Shown here in pieces: positions 9,648-20,138 of a stretch of 44,045 bases of DNA. The notes under the pieces are model-generated. The model was not told the origin of the DNA, ran no database searches, and saw nothing but the letters and a program-made list of their open reading frames with translations. Both the position numbers and the translations under genes were made by a program. Source of the stretch: Methanogenium cariaci JCM 10550 (lineage in GTDB: Archaea; Halobacteriota; Methanomicrobia; Methanomicrobiales; Methanomicrobiaceae); the NCBI RefSeq assembly GCF_001315945.1, contig NZ_BBBG01000024.1:1-44045 (forward strand). Reading direction: 5' to 3'. Within the stretch, counting starts at the first letter, position 1, and the number at the start of each line of letters is the position of its first letter.

Positions 9648-12600
9648 AAACTCCATCATCGAACTCTTCCAAAAAAATCTTGGCTACACCTACGCATACG
9701 GGCCGGATATCAGGCGGGACTACCACAACCCGCTCTATGAAGAACAGATACTCCCTGCCCTTGAAACAATAAACCCGACGCTCCCTCAGGCTGCCCTTGA
9801 AGAAGCCGTCTCCAAACTCAAAAGCATCGGCACCGGCACCCTCATCCAGAAAAATTCCGTCTTCACCGACTACCTCCAAAACGGCATATCCGTAAAATAC
9901 TACGATGGAACAGAAGAGCGCTCAACCCTTGTTTCCCTCATCGATTATCAGAATGTCAACAACAATACCTTCCATGTCATCAACCAGTGGACGGTGGTTG
10001 ACGAAGTGGAAAAACGCCCTGACATCGTCATCTTCGTAAACGGACTCCCTCTGGTAGTCATCGAACTCAAATCCCCCCCTTCGCGTGAAGAGACAGACGT
10101 ATCCGAAGCATACCGGCAACTCAGAAACTACATGCATGACATCACCTCCCTCTTTGTCTACAACGCGTTCTGCGTCATGAGTGACCATGCCACCTCAAAA
10201 GCAGGCACCATCACCGCAGACGAAGACTGGTACATGGAATGGAAATCCACCGACGGCAGCTACGAAAACACAAAATATGCCGCATTCGACGTCCTCTTCG
10301 AAGGCATGTTTGAGAAAAACCGGTTCCTCGACATCCTCAAACACTTCATCTGCTACTCCAGAGAAATCCCGAACGATAAAAAAATCCTCGGCGCTATCAC
10401 CAGTACTTCGCCGTAAAAAAGCCCTTACCTCAACAAAAGAAGCAACCTCCACCGACGGAAAAGGAGGAGTCTTCTGGCACACACAGGGCAGCGGAAAATC
10501 CCTGTCCATGGTCTTCTACGCAAAACAACTCCAGACCACATTAAACAGCCCGACAATCGTTGTCATCACCGACCGAAACGACCTCGACGGCCAGTTGTTC
10601 GGTCAGTTCTCAAGCTGCGCAGACTACCTGCGTCAGACTCCCCCCCTTAATGCCGAAAGCAGAACAGACCTCAAAAACCTCCTTCAGAACCGGGAAGCAA
10701 ACGGCATCATCTTCACCACCATGCAGAAGTTCGAAGAATATGATGCTGCCCTCTCCAAACGGAGAAACATCGTTGTCATAGCCGACGAAGCACACCGCAG
10801 CCAGTACGGGCTTGAAGAAAAAATCAATCCCAATACCGGCAAAATCTTCATCGGAACCGCACGAAAAATCCGGGACAGCCTGCCGAATGCCACCTACATC
10901 GGATTCACCGGCACTCCCATATCAAACGCCGACAGAAACACCCGGGAAATATTCGGGAACTACATTGACGTCTACGACATGACTCAGTCGGTCGAAGACA
11001 ACGCAACCCTCCCCCCCATCTACTACGAAAGCAGGGTGATTGCCCTCAACCTGAATAAAGACGTTCTCGAAAAAATCGACACCGAATATGGCAGAATCGC
11101 TGAAGATGCGGAAGAATACATCGTAGAAAAAAGTAAACAGGAACTCGGGCGGCTTGAAAGCATCCTCGGAGCCCCCCCGGAAACCATCACCTCGCTCTGT
11201 GAAGATATCATCACCCACTACGAAACATACCGGCAGTTTGAGCTCACCGGAAAAGCCATGATCGTGGCATATTCCCGATCCATTGCCATGAAAATCTATC
11301 GGCGGATTATGGAACTCCGTCCTGAGTGGAAAGACAAAATCGGCGTGGTCATGACCTCGGACAACAACGACCCCCCCGAAGAATGGCGGGATGTCATCGG
11401 CAACAAAAAACACAACAAAATTATGGGCGGGAAATTCAAAGACGACAACGACCCCCTGAAAATTGCCATCGTCGTTGACATGTGGCTCACGGGTTTTGAC
11501 GTCCCCTCTCTTTCCACCATGTATGTCTACAAACCGATGAGGGGGGGTCACAACCTCATGCAGGCCATCGCCCGGGTAAACCGCGTCTACAAAGACAAAC
11601 AGGGCGGCCTCATTGTTGATTACGTGGGCATTGCCGGTGCTCTGCGTCAGGCAATGAGGGACTATACCGGGCGGGACAGGAAAAATTACGGGAACCCCCC
11701 CGACATCGGAAGAACCGCCTATCCCAAGTTCATGGAAAAACTCGAAGTCTGCCATGATCTCTTCTATGGATACGACTACTCCGCATTCACCACCGGATCA
11801 GATCTCGACCGGGCAAAACTCATCAGCGGAGGGGGGGTCAACTTCCTATCACATCCCACAAAAGCCGAAATCAAAAAAGCATTCATCAAAGAATCTCTCC
11901 TGCTCCGTCATGCCCTCTCGTTATGCCGGAGTATGGTAAGCCAGACACAACGGTTTGAAGCAGCATACTTTGAAGCCGTCAGAACCCTCCTGACCAGAAT
12001 CGAAGGGAAAGGCAAACTCTCCTTCAGGGAAATCAACGACCGCATAAATGAACTCTTAAAACAGAGTGTCCAAAGCGACGGAGTCGTAAATCTCTTCTCG
12101 GACATCAAAGAGAAATACTCATTGTTTGATGCAGCATTCCTCACCGAAATTGCCAGCATGAAGGAACGAAATCTTGCCGTTGAGGTATTGAAAAAATTAC
12201 TCTCCGAGCAGGTGGTGGTCTATGCCCGGACGAATGTCGTGAAGTCTTCGAAGTTCTCACAGCTGCTGTCCGCTGCCATGAGCAACTACCTCAAAGGCAT
12301 GCTCACCAACGAACAGGTCATTGAAGAACTGCTCAGCATAGCAAAAGAGATGGCAGAGGCACAAAATGAGGGAGAAAAACTTGGTCTTACCACAGAAGAG
12401 ATGGCGTTCTATGATGCTCTGACAAAGCCGGAGGCCGTCGCAGACTTTTACGAGAATGAAGAACTCATCGCCATCACCAAAGAGTTAACCGAAATTTTGC
12501 AGAAAAATAAAACCATTGACTGGCAAAAAAAGGAGACCGCACGGGCAGGTATGCGCAGACTCGTCAAGCGTCTTTTAAAGAAGCATAAATATCCGCCCGA

Positions 12601-12679
12601 GGGTATGGAGGATGCAGTGAATACGGTTATCTCTCAGTGCGAGATGTGGACGGATAACTCGGCTGGTTTTGAGGACTGA
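9622..12679 (+). CDS. hsdR: Type I restriction endonuclease and translocase subunit HsdR (one frame break)
   Basis: About 1018 residues, normal for HsdR, the subunit that translocates and cuts unmodified DNA. The N-terminal nuclease domain has the PD-(D/E)xK motif ([10 protein letters not shown] ... VVIELKSP). The motor follows: Walker A in HTQGSGKS (about 10480), DEAH in [13 protein letters not shown] (about 10775), FTGTPIS, and motif VI in [16 protein letters not shown]. The C-terminal helical domain continues to the TGA at 12677. The frame changes near 10398, where GGCGCTATCACC should probably read with one more base to give [12 protein letters not shown]; this is not in a G run, so it could be a real inactivating mutation or another error. 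Pro-Pro pairs at 10075, 11011 and 11371 mark 7-C runs. It is separated from hsdMS by about 2.2 kb, so it has its own promoter. Confidence 0.87.
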
Positions 12680-12716
12680 AAGAAGATCAGTCCCCCCCTC
12701 TCACCTCCAGTTACTA

Positions 12717-13686
12717 TTATCCGCAATCTTCGAAAACGGAATAATCCCCCGCACCGATATCCGTCGTCACATTACACCCCTGCTCAATCGCATTCGCGAC
12801 CAGATTCATGCCGCTGAAGAAGACGATCGAGAGACGGTAGGGATCCGTCCGGAGATTAAACGGGCTCGTCCCTATGCCGACCGGCCGGACAAACCCGCAG
12901 TCGGCCATATCATCAATAATCCCCCTCGACCCTCTCCCTCGCCTGCACCGTCACCTCCCGGACATTCGCGAGCGCCACCCCGCTCCCGGTGTGCACCAGA
13001 CTATCGACCGAGGTCAGCCCTGCGTTGATAAACAGCTGCAGCGGATCAATCGTCGTGCCCCCCCGGTAGCGGATCAGGTCGTCAAAACAGATTGGCTGAT
13101 GACCCGCAATACGGAACCTCCCGCCGTAGACGATATCCACACCGATCCCGTTCTTCTGGAGCACCCCCCCGTCCATCGTGATTGAACACGCCGATATGAA
13201 CCCGACCGTATCCGGCGGCAGACGGGGGGGATCGTTATCGGTGACAGAATAGCCCTGAAAGAAACTGTAACCCCGGTCAATGACCTCATCATACGCCCGC
13301 GTCACCGCTTCAATCTCATCATACGGGACGTAGGTCAGGTTGTAGGCGATATCCCCCCCGGTTCGCGTCTTCGGGTCAAACGACACATTAAACGAGAGCT
13401 GCTCCAGCCGGGATATCACATAGCCCATGCGGTCATCGACCAGGGCATTCCCCGCCTCAGAAAACCCCCCCTCTGCCGTCAGCACCCGGCCTTTATTCCC
13501 CACCTTGCGGGTAAACCCCTGCTCGTCCAGGTACTGCAGATAATACTGCACCGCCCGGTCGGACATCGAAAACCCGCGTTCCGCCATCAGCTCACTGAGC
13601 CGCTTTGCGCCGAGGGGGGGCTCCTGCTGCTCGGAAAGAATCCGCAATATCTCAACCGACTTTCTCTCGGAACGCTCAAACGTCAC
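12717..13686 (-). CDS. nrpR: NrpR nitrogen-regulation transcriptional repressor
   Basis: About 323 residues: an N-terminal winged helix (EILRILSEQQEP, then RAVQYYLQYLDEQGFTRKVG) and one NrpR regulatory domain (GYVISRLEQLSFNVSFDP ... GRFRIAGHQPICFDD ... VHTGSGVALANVREV). NrpR represses nitrogen assimilation genes in euryarchaea and is released by 2-oxoglutarate. The frame breaks at GGGGG near 12919-12923, where GGGG joins VEG to IIDDMADCGFVRPVGIG and the proper C-terminus. Pro-Pro or Gly-Gly pairs at 13227, 13354 and 13613 reflect 7-base runs. It is encoded next to and downstream of glnA-amtB-glnK on the same strand, the classic targets of NrpR, which makes the assignment firm. Confidence 0.87.
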
Positions 13687-13733
13687 TCCAAAACCACCCC
13701 CCCGTCCCCCCCTGTGGCATTGCAGAACTGAGA

Positions 13734-13746
13734 ACCAATCATTGGT
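13734..13746. promoter_or_regulatory. 13-base perfect palindrome between glnK and nrpR
   Basis: ACCAAT-C-ATTGGT lies 48 bases upstream of the nrpR start and 76 bases after the glnK stop. Its position fits an operator for nrpR itself, but it does not have the GGAA-N6-TTCC form described for NrpR in Methanococcus. Function is inference. Confidence 0.35.
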
Positions 13747-13821
13747 ATGATAATTGCGGAGCCGTTCTTATCTATGTTTTGAAAAAAATGATGGGATGGT
13801 GCCGGTTTGGAGGAAAAAAGA

Positions 13822-14153
13822 TCATTCCGGTTCTTCCCTGACCTTTATTGCCTGCTCCACCGGGATGACAAAGATACGGCCGTCCCCCCCGGCCTCACCC
13901 GTCACCGCCACCCGCTTGATAATGGCGATGATCGTTTCCACATCCTCGTCCTCGACGATCATCTCAATCTTTACCTTGGGTATCAGATCGACATTGACCT
14001 TCCGCCCCCCCCGGAACTGGAGGGATATGCCCCGCTGCACACCTCTGCCGTGCACGTTGGTCACCGTCATTGCAAAAAAGCCCCCCCTTCATCCAGGGCC
14101 GCCTTCACCTCCTCCACCTTTTCGGGCCGTACGATGGCCTCCACCTTCTTCAT
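13822..14153 (-). CDS. glnK: PII-family nitrogen regulatory protein GlnK
   Basis: 110 residues. GlnK binds ATP/ADP and 2-oxoglutarate and plugs the ammonium channel AmtB. The N-terminus MKKVEAIVRPEKVEEVK is followed by a 7-G run at about 14085 that breaks the frame (expected five G, giving DEGGFFAMTVTNVHGRG). The T-loop (VQRGISLQFRG) has Phe and Val where bacterial GlnB has Tyr46 and Tyr51, so no uridylylation site. The C-terminal signature is TGEAGDGRIFV once the extra Gly at the 7-C run (13886) is removed. The RG-G-RK pair at 14004 also becomes collinear with bacterial PII only with one Gly. It begins 2 bases after the amtB stop, so the pair is cotranscribed. Confidence 0.9.
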
Positions 14154-14155
14154 CT

Positions 14156-15380
14156 CTATACCTCCACCGTCTCGCCGTGCTGGGAGATATCCAGCCCGAC
14201 GTACTCTTCCTTTTCATCGACCCGCAGGCCCATGACCTTGTCAACGACCTTTGCGAGAATATAGGTCACCACAAAGGCGTAGCCACCGCCACCACCACGT
14301 CCAGCAGCTGTATCAGGAACTGGTTCGCGTTGCCGTAGAAGAGGCCGTTCACCCCGCCGATCGCGGCTGTTGCAAGAAGTCCGGTCGCAAGAGCGCCGAA
14401 CACCCCCCCGCCGACCCCCCCGTGAATGGCCCAGGCATCCAGCGACTCGTCGATCTTCTTCTTCTGCCGCCACAACAGCGCCGCGTAACAGACCAGTCCC
14501 GCCAGCGCACCGATCACAAGGGACCCAGTCACGTCAACAAACCCGGCCGCAGGGGGGGTAATGGCCACAAGACCTGCGATGGCACCCGATACGATGCCCA
14601 GTGTGGCAGGCTTCCCCTGTATCCACGAGGCCACCATCCAGGCCAGCGCACCGGCCGCAGCCGCCGTGTTCGTCACCACAAACGCGTTTGCCGCGATACC
14701 GTCTGCTGCCAGTTCACTGCCCGCGTTAAACCCGAACCAGCCGAACCACAACAGCGCCGCACCCAGCAGGGTCATCGGGACGTTATAGGGCTCCATCCCG
14801 TACTTCCCGAAACCCTTACGCACCCCCCCCAGCACCAGACAGAGCGCCAGCGCCCCCCCGAACCCGGAACTGATGTGCACCACCGTGCCTCCGGCGAAAT
14901 CCAGGGCACCGAGCTGGGAGGCCCAGCCCCCCCGCCCCCCCAGGCCCAGTGGGCCAGCGGGTCATAGACGAGCGTCGTCCACAACAGCCCGAAGACGATG
15001 AACGAACTGAGCTTCACCCGCTCGGCCACCCCGGACGTGATGATCGCAAGGGCCAGCGCAGCAAACACGAGCTGGAAGACCATGAACAGCATATCCGGTA
15101 TGCCCTCACCCCCCCCAGCCCGACCCCCCCGGCGAGCATGACGTGATCCAGATTGCCGATGAACCCGCCGATATCCGGGCCGAAGGCAAGACTGTAGCCG
15201 ACGACCACCCACTGCACACTCACCACGGCAAAGGCCACAAAGGCAAGACCGATCATCGAGATGATATTCTTCCTCCGGACCATGCCGCCATAGAACAACC
15301 CCCCCCACGGCAGGGGTCATGAGCATGACCATTGCCGTACATATGATGATAAAAGCGGTATCTCCGCTATCGATTGTCAT
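14156..15380 (-). CDS. amtB: Ammonium transporter AmtB (frames broken at several runs)
   Basis: About 405 residues with the eleven-helix Amt pattern. Readable pieces in order: [176 protein letters not shown]. The WFGFNAGS and DISQHGE signatures are diagnostic. Frame changes occur at 8-C runs near 15300 and 15112, at paired 7-C runs near 14926-14941, and near 14278 (a single missing base outside a long run). AmtB conducts ammonium and is gated by GlnK, the next gene. Confidence 0.88.
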
Positions 15381-15404
15381 GTATCAGACCATTTTTAATG
15401 AATG

Positions 15405-15427
15405 AATCCGAAATCATTATTCGGAAT
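15405..15427. promoter_or_regulatory. Candidate NrpR operator upstream of amtB-glnK
   Basis: Inverted repeat TCCGAA-N7-TTCGGA (15407-15412 and 15420-15425), extended by AA/TT on the flanks, 25-47 bases upstream of the amtB ATG, where an archaeal promoter would lie. The regulator gene nrpR is in the same cluster. The GGAA/TTCC halves inside are reminiscent of published NrpR sites, but spacing and exact consensus for this group are not known to me. Confidence 0.5.
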
Positions 15428-15464
15428 TTCTCCTGTTTCTTTCGTGATGCGGGAACATTCTGCC

Positions 15465-15495
15465 GGGGGGGGAGAGGAACCAGCTCTCCCCCCCC
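15465..15495. repeat. 12-bp perfect hairpin with G8/C8 arms between glnA and amtB
   Basis: Arm 15465-15476 (eight G then AGAG), loop GAACCAG, arm 15484-15495 (CTCT then eight C). It starts 13 bases past the glnA stop and could act as RNA end-structure or processing site between glnA and amtB. Both runs may be over-called, but they stay complementary. No T-tract follows on the minus strand, so it is not a standard archaeal terminator. Confidence 0.5.
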
Positions 15496-15507
15496 ATTCT
15501 TTTTGTA

Positions 15508-16852
15508 TCAGAACCGTGTCAGATACTGTTCAACTTCCCAGGGATGTACCTCGGTCCGGAACGAATCCCATTCCATCTGTGCGATACTGTTGAGCCCGTC
15601 AATGACATGAGACCCGAGCGTATCACAGATCAGTTTATCCTCCAGAAGGTGCTCGTTGGCCGTGATCAGGTCGCCCGGAAGCGTATCGATATGGGCCTTT
15701 TTGCGATCATCTGCCGACATCTCGAAGATGTTCTGGTTCACTCCTGCAGGAGGGACGAGCTGCTTTTTGATTCCTTCCATACCCGCGGTGAGGATTGCCG
15801 CAAAGGTCAGGTAGGGGGGGTTACAGGTCGGGTCCGGGCTCCGCAGTTCCATCCGGGTGCTCTTGCCACGGGGGGGAGGGAACACGGACAAGGGCCGTAC
15901 GGTTCTGGGCACTCCAGCTCACGTAGACCGGTGCTTCATATCCCGGCACCAGCCGCTTGTAGGAGTTGACCGTCGGATTGGCGACACGGGTGATGCTCTT
16001 TGCGTGCTCCAGCACCCCCCCGGCGATGAAGTGCAGGGAGATCTCCGAGAGCTGAAGCGGTGCCTCCGGGTCATAAAACGCGTTCTCACCGTCTTTGGAG
16101 AGCGAGGCGTTGACGTGCATGCCGCTTCCGCAGATGCCGAAGATCGGCTTGGCCATGAAGGTCGCGTTCAGACCGTTCTGGAGGGCGATGGACTTGGTCA
16201 CATACTTGAAGGTGATCACGTTGTCGGCCGTCCGTAACGCATCGCCGTACTTGAAGTCGATTTCGTGCTGACTCTCCGCCACCTCGTGGTGGGATGCCTC
16301 GATCTCAAAGCCCATGTCGGTTAATGCGAGCACAATTTCGGTACGCACGTCCTCTGCCAGATCGGTCGGCGCCAGATCAAAGTAGCCGCCCTGATCCTGC
16401 GGGACGATCGTGGGCATGCCGTTCTCGTCGAGTTTAAAGAGGAAGAACTCCAGCTCCGGGCCGGTGTTGAAGGTGTAGCCCATCTCCTTGGCTTCGGCGA
16501 GCGCCTTCTTGAGAATGTAGCGGGGGGGGTCGCCTTCAAACGGTGTGCCGTCCGGCATGTGGACATCACAGATGAACCGTGCCACCGGGCATTCATCCGT
16601 TCCCCAGGGCAGGAGGGCGTAGGTCGAGATGTCCGGCTTCAGCACCATGTCGGACTCTTCAATCCGTGCAAAGCCCTCAATCGAGGAGCCGTCAAAGGAG
16701 ATGCCGTCGGTGAGCGCTTTCTCTGCCTGCCATGCCGGGATGGCCACGTTCTTCGGCAGTCCCTGTATGTCGGAGAACTGCAGGCGGACAAACTTCACCC
16801 TGTCTGCCGCAATTCTCTCCAGTGTTTTTGTCACGTCCGTTGACCGTGTCAT
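15508..16852 (-). CDS. glnA: Glutamine synthetase type I
   Basis: About 446 residues. It condenses glutamate and ammonia using ATP. The beta-grasp loop region ([16 protein letters not shown]), the metal-binding [11 protein letters not shown] and the GCGSG-like [14 protein letters not shown] are intact. The frame breaks at the 7-C run near 15871, where six C would restore [19 protein letters not shown]. Two 7-base runs add a Pro in conserved places: [10 protein letters not shown] (16527) and [10 protein letters not shown] (15817), where the family invariably has NPYL. The start ATG at 16852 follows a TATA element by about 25 bases, so the transcript is probably leaderless. Downstream are amtB-glnK and nrpR. 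Confidence 0.93.
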
Positions 16853-16873
16853 GGGTAGTCATGACTCAAATAA

Positions 16874-16884
16874 AGTATTTATAG
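16874..16884 (-). promoter_or_regulatory. TATA box of glnA
   Basis: On the minus strand the element reads CTATAAATACT, centred about 27 bases upstream of the glnA ATG, the spacing expected for a leaderless archaeal transcript. Further upstream (16918-16936) GCACTATA occurs twice in tandem and might be a regulator site. Confidence 0.55.
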
Positions 16885-16953
16885 ATAGCACCCGTCCTAC
16901 CGGATATTGCGCATACTCTCTATAGTGCTATATAGTGATGATCAAAAAAAGGG

Positions 16954-17969
16954 TCAGAGTTCTTCATTGACCAGATAGTTGATCGCATTCTCCGAGATCA
17001 CACCGGCATATTCCCCCCACCCGGCGGAAGTTCTCCACACAGTAGCCGATGGAGACCACACCCGAGACTCCCAGATCAAACAGCCAGCCGGAGACGTCAT
17101 TGCATTTCTCGACGAACTCGCGGACATCGGAGATCCGGGTATTGGCCTTCACGATATCCTTTTCAAAGAACGATTCCAGACTGCCCTCAAAGATATCCAG
17201 CGACTCCCGGCTCTTGATCTCGATGAGGTCGATCATCCTCTTTTCCAGGGAGGTGTACATCAGGCTCCGGATGCTTTCTGCGACCTTGACGACATGGTCG
17301 CCCACCCGTTCGATCACCCGCGATATCTGCAGATAGATGAGGGCGAGTTCGATATCCACGCCCATCTCGCGGGACAGGGAGACATTGCGCAGCAGCAGAT
17401 TGAACTGGCGGGCCACGAGCCAGTAGAGACGGTTCACGTCGCGGTCCCGCAGGATGACGTCCTCGGCCAGCCCCCTCGTCACGGGTCTTCAGGGCAAAGA
17501 CCGCGTCCCGCTGCATACCTGCCACGATCACGCCCATCCGCCGGAGCGTACTGGCAAAGGGCATCTCGCCGGGGGGGTTCAGGAGATCGCGGATCACTAT
17601 TTTCTTATCCGTCTGGTCCGAGACCTCCTGCCCCACCGTCCGCTGCGTAAACTTCCGCACGGTTTTGTGCACCCAGGAAGGGATTCTCCCCGGCGAGACG
17701 ATCTCGATGATATTGTATCCTGCCACATAGGCACCGATTAACGAGCGGAACAGGATGTCCGCATGGTCAAACCGGTTCAGGTCAAAGACCTTCCTTCGTT
17801 CCGCGGCCTTCTTCGATATGCCCGGCGTCACCGTCAGCGAGCCGTCGGGCTGCATGATCAGGCCCACCGGATCGTTTTTATGAATGCCGGAAGCTTTTAT
17901 CCACTCCTTGGGGGGGAGGGAGACAATAAAAGACGAACCCCCGGTTACCTGTACCTTCCGGATTTCCAT
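16954..17969 (-). CDS. AbrB-PhoU protein, phosphate-uptake-regulator type
   Basis: About 338 residues. An N-terminal SpoVT/AbrB-like swapped-hairpin (MEIRKVQVTGGSSFIVSLP then KEWIKASGIHKND) is followed by two three-helix PhoU repeats (RSLIGAYVAGYNIIEI; LYWLVARQFNLLLRN; ISRVIERVGDHVVKVAESI). This fusion is typical of archaeal PhoU relatives, thought to signal phosphate state; the DNA-binding part suggests a regulator. The frame changes at CCCCC near 17469 (expected four; GLAEDVILRDRDV restored) and at CCCCCC near 17012 (expected five; VGEYAGVISENAINYL restored, stop at 16954). No phosphate transporter genes are adjacent; it follows glnA divergently spaced by 100 bases on the same strand. Confidence 0.82.
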
Positions 17970-18076
17970 ATACTCTGATCACCTGACAAAAAACGAGACT
18001 CCCGCCTGCGTTGATAACTGATTGTACAGGGAGATATATAATTATATATATGTCCCGGAGACGGGATGCAAAAAAA

Positions 18077-19467
18077 TTATGCTCTCTTCCGGGTCACGGC
18101 AGACGACGTTTTCCAAAAGAATGCGCCCAGGAAATCCCTGACCGCTTCATCCCAGCAGTTTGTGCCGGTTTTGATCTCCCGGTCTTTTTTCATGGACTTC
18201 ATCACATGCTTGCCCATCTTCGCGGTGAAGAGGTCGTCGGATTGGAGCAGGTCGGCGACCGTCAGCCATTTCCGCTGCATCTCGACGGCATACCTGCCGT
18301 CCCCCCCGTTAATGAACGGCCCGGAAAAGACCTCGCGGTCGAGGTACTTGTCCCGGAACTTTCCCGCGTTCATGCCATTATCAACGGGCGGACCCGTATG
18401 CGTGTAGAGCGGGGGGGGAGTCGGTCGACCAGCATCTCGAAGAGCAGGTAGCAGCGTTCGTCTTCCATCACCGCGTCGTAGCGGTTGATCACAAATCCGT
18501 TTCGTTCGAGGAGGGAGGCGATGCCCGCCGTCGTTCTCCGCAGCTGCGGCACGACGATATCAGGAATCTGGTGCGGGGGGGTGGGGGGGAAACTGATGCT
18601 GTAGATCCCGGTCCCGCGCTCCGTTACGATCTCTGCAAATGCTGCCTGGGTGATGTCCGGCTTTGCAGGCGGAAAGAAATAGTCCCGGTTCGGGGGGGAT
18701 GCGCAATACCCACGGCAGAGCTCGATGAACTCCCCCCCCAGCTGGGCCTTTGAGACGGATGCGGCCACATTCCGGTTCGGGTCCACCGGATCGATCACAA
18801 CCAGCGGGTCGTCAAACTGCTTTCCCTGATGGTGTGCGATGTCAATCGTCTGCCCCGTCTGCCAGGACTGACCGGCCTGAATGAGCGGACGGAACCCGCC
18901 GTATTTCAGCACGAGCAGTTCACACAGGTATCCGGCAAAACCTTCCGTCATCAGGTCCGAGCCGTAGACGCCGCCCGCCTTGGAGAACCGTTTCATCAAC
19001 AGCACGTCGTCCTCAAGGCCGCCGATATGCGACTGGATATACCGGGTGTGAAACGGCGTCCGGTCCACCGCGCTCTGGATGTGTGCGGCATCGGTCACTG
19101 CATAGCAGGGCACCAGGTCCACGTCAAATCCGGATATCGTGGCGTTCACGTAGGGGGGGTGTTCCGCATACTTTTCCACAAACAGGCCGCCGAACCGGGA
19201 CGCAATCGACCTGCCGAGAATGATGCCGTCTTCTTCGAGTGTTTCGCGGGACATATCAGGCGGGTAGAGCATAAAGACATCAATGTCGCGGTCGCCGCTG
19301 ATCCAGGTATTGCGGGCGACCGAACCGACGACCATGCCCTGTGCCGTTCCGCTCTCGTTCACCGCTTTCAAAAGCATCTCTGCCACGGCACAGATGTCGT
19401 CAACTTCCTCTTGTTGCGGACGGACAGACGACAGCACCGCTTCCTCTGTCTCCGTTCTTGTATTCAT
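18077..19467 (-). CDS. cca: CCA-adding tRNA nucleotidyltransferase, class I archaeal
   Basis: About 462 residues. It builds or repairs the CCA end of tRNAs. The nucleotidyltransferase signature reads GSVARNTWISGDRDIDVFM with the two catalytic Asp residues, and a third acid follows in SGFDVDLVPCYAV. The body continues through KRFSKAGGVYGSDLMTEGF and the tail domain YAVEMQRKWLTVADLL. The last 98 residues (from MNAGKFRDKYLDREV) lie in another frame, entered at the 8-G run near 18411-18418, where six bases restore RLPPLYTHTGPP. Several Pro-Pro and Gly-Gly pairs (19155, 18576, 18695) mark runs. Its ATG overlaps the thpR stop as ATGA, a conserved archaeal pairing. Confidence 0.88.
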
Positions 19468-20008
19468 ATCGTGATCTCCATGATATCCTCATACACCGGG
19501 CTGCGGGGGTGAGGGTGCTCTTCTTCAGGGTGATGGTGTCGACCCGCATCTCTCCGAATGCATGCCCGGCCACCTTCTCCAATGCGGCACGCAGGAAGGG
19601 TCGTAGCGTTTGATACGCCCGAGGGTGACGTGCGGGGTAAATATCCGTGTCTCGGAGGGAATGCCCAGCGGGGGGGCAAGAAGTTTGTCCATCCCGGCGA
19701 CCGTTGTCTCTCCCCCCCCATCCGTTATCGGATACGTCGGCCCAGACAATGCGGGGACGTTTTCGCGGATGCAGCTGGACACCCGACACGGTCATCTCCG
19801 CCGGGTCGAATGAAAATTCTGACATGACTCCCTCCACGCGGTGCAGCAGGTCATCAGAGATATCTCCCAGAAACTTCAGGGTAATATGCGCGAGAGCAGG
19901 ATTCACCCAGTTCAGTTTTGCATCAGTATGCCGGAGCATATCCTGCACGGCATCGCACTGGTTCCTGATATCGTCAGTGAGTTCAACAGCAAAAAAGGCC
20001 CGAACCAT
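19464..20008 (-). CDS. thpR: RNA 2',3'-cyclic phosphodiesterase (2H family, ThpR/LigT)
   Basis: About 181 residues. The two HxTx motifs of the 2H superfamily are present: HITLKFLG and HVTLGRIKR. The N-terminus MVRAFFAVELTDDIR is typical. Frame breaks lie at the 8-C run near 19710 (joins SDNGW to ETTVAGMDKLLA), at CCC near 19594 (expected four; DPFLRAALEKVAGHAFGEM restored) and at the five-C run near 19506, after which PVYEDIMEITI ends at the TGA. The enzyme opens cyclic phosphates on RNA ends and is commonly encoded with cca in archaea, here overlapping it by four bases, which suggests linked RNA end repair. Confidence 0.86.
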
Positions 20009-20138
20009 ATATCTATCTATTGCACGGTTTATGACATAGGGTTACCCATGCCCCCTTATTTTTCCGGTACGAAAGAAGAATTATTTTTAGTTCCGACACA
20101 ACACTGGTACACAAAATCCATGGGGGGGATTTCTATCC

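Noticed and set aside
10922..11755. A 277-codon open frame on the minus strand
   Set aside because: It is the mirror of hsdR, rich in Val, Phe and Gly as expected of an antisense frame, and HsdR motifs on the plus strand are unmistakable.
13754..14967. Proline- and arginine-rich plus-strand frames
   Set aside because: They are antisense to glnK and amtB, whose diagnostic motifs are on the minus strand.
18077..18373. A separate 98-residue gene downstream of cca
   Set aside because: Its text is the natural C-terminus of the CCA-adding enzyme, separated only by an 8-G run.
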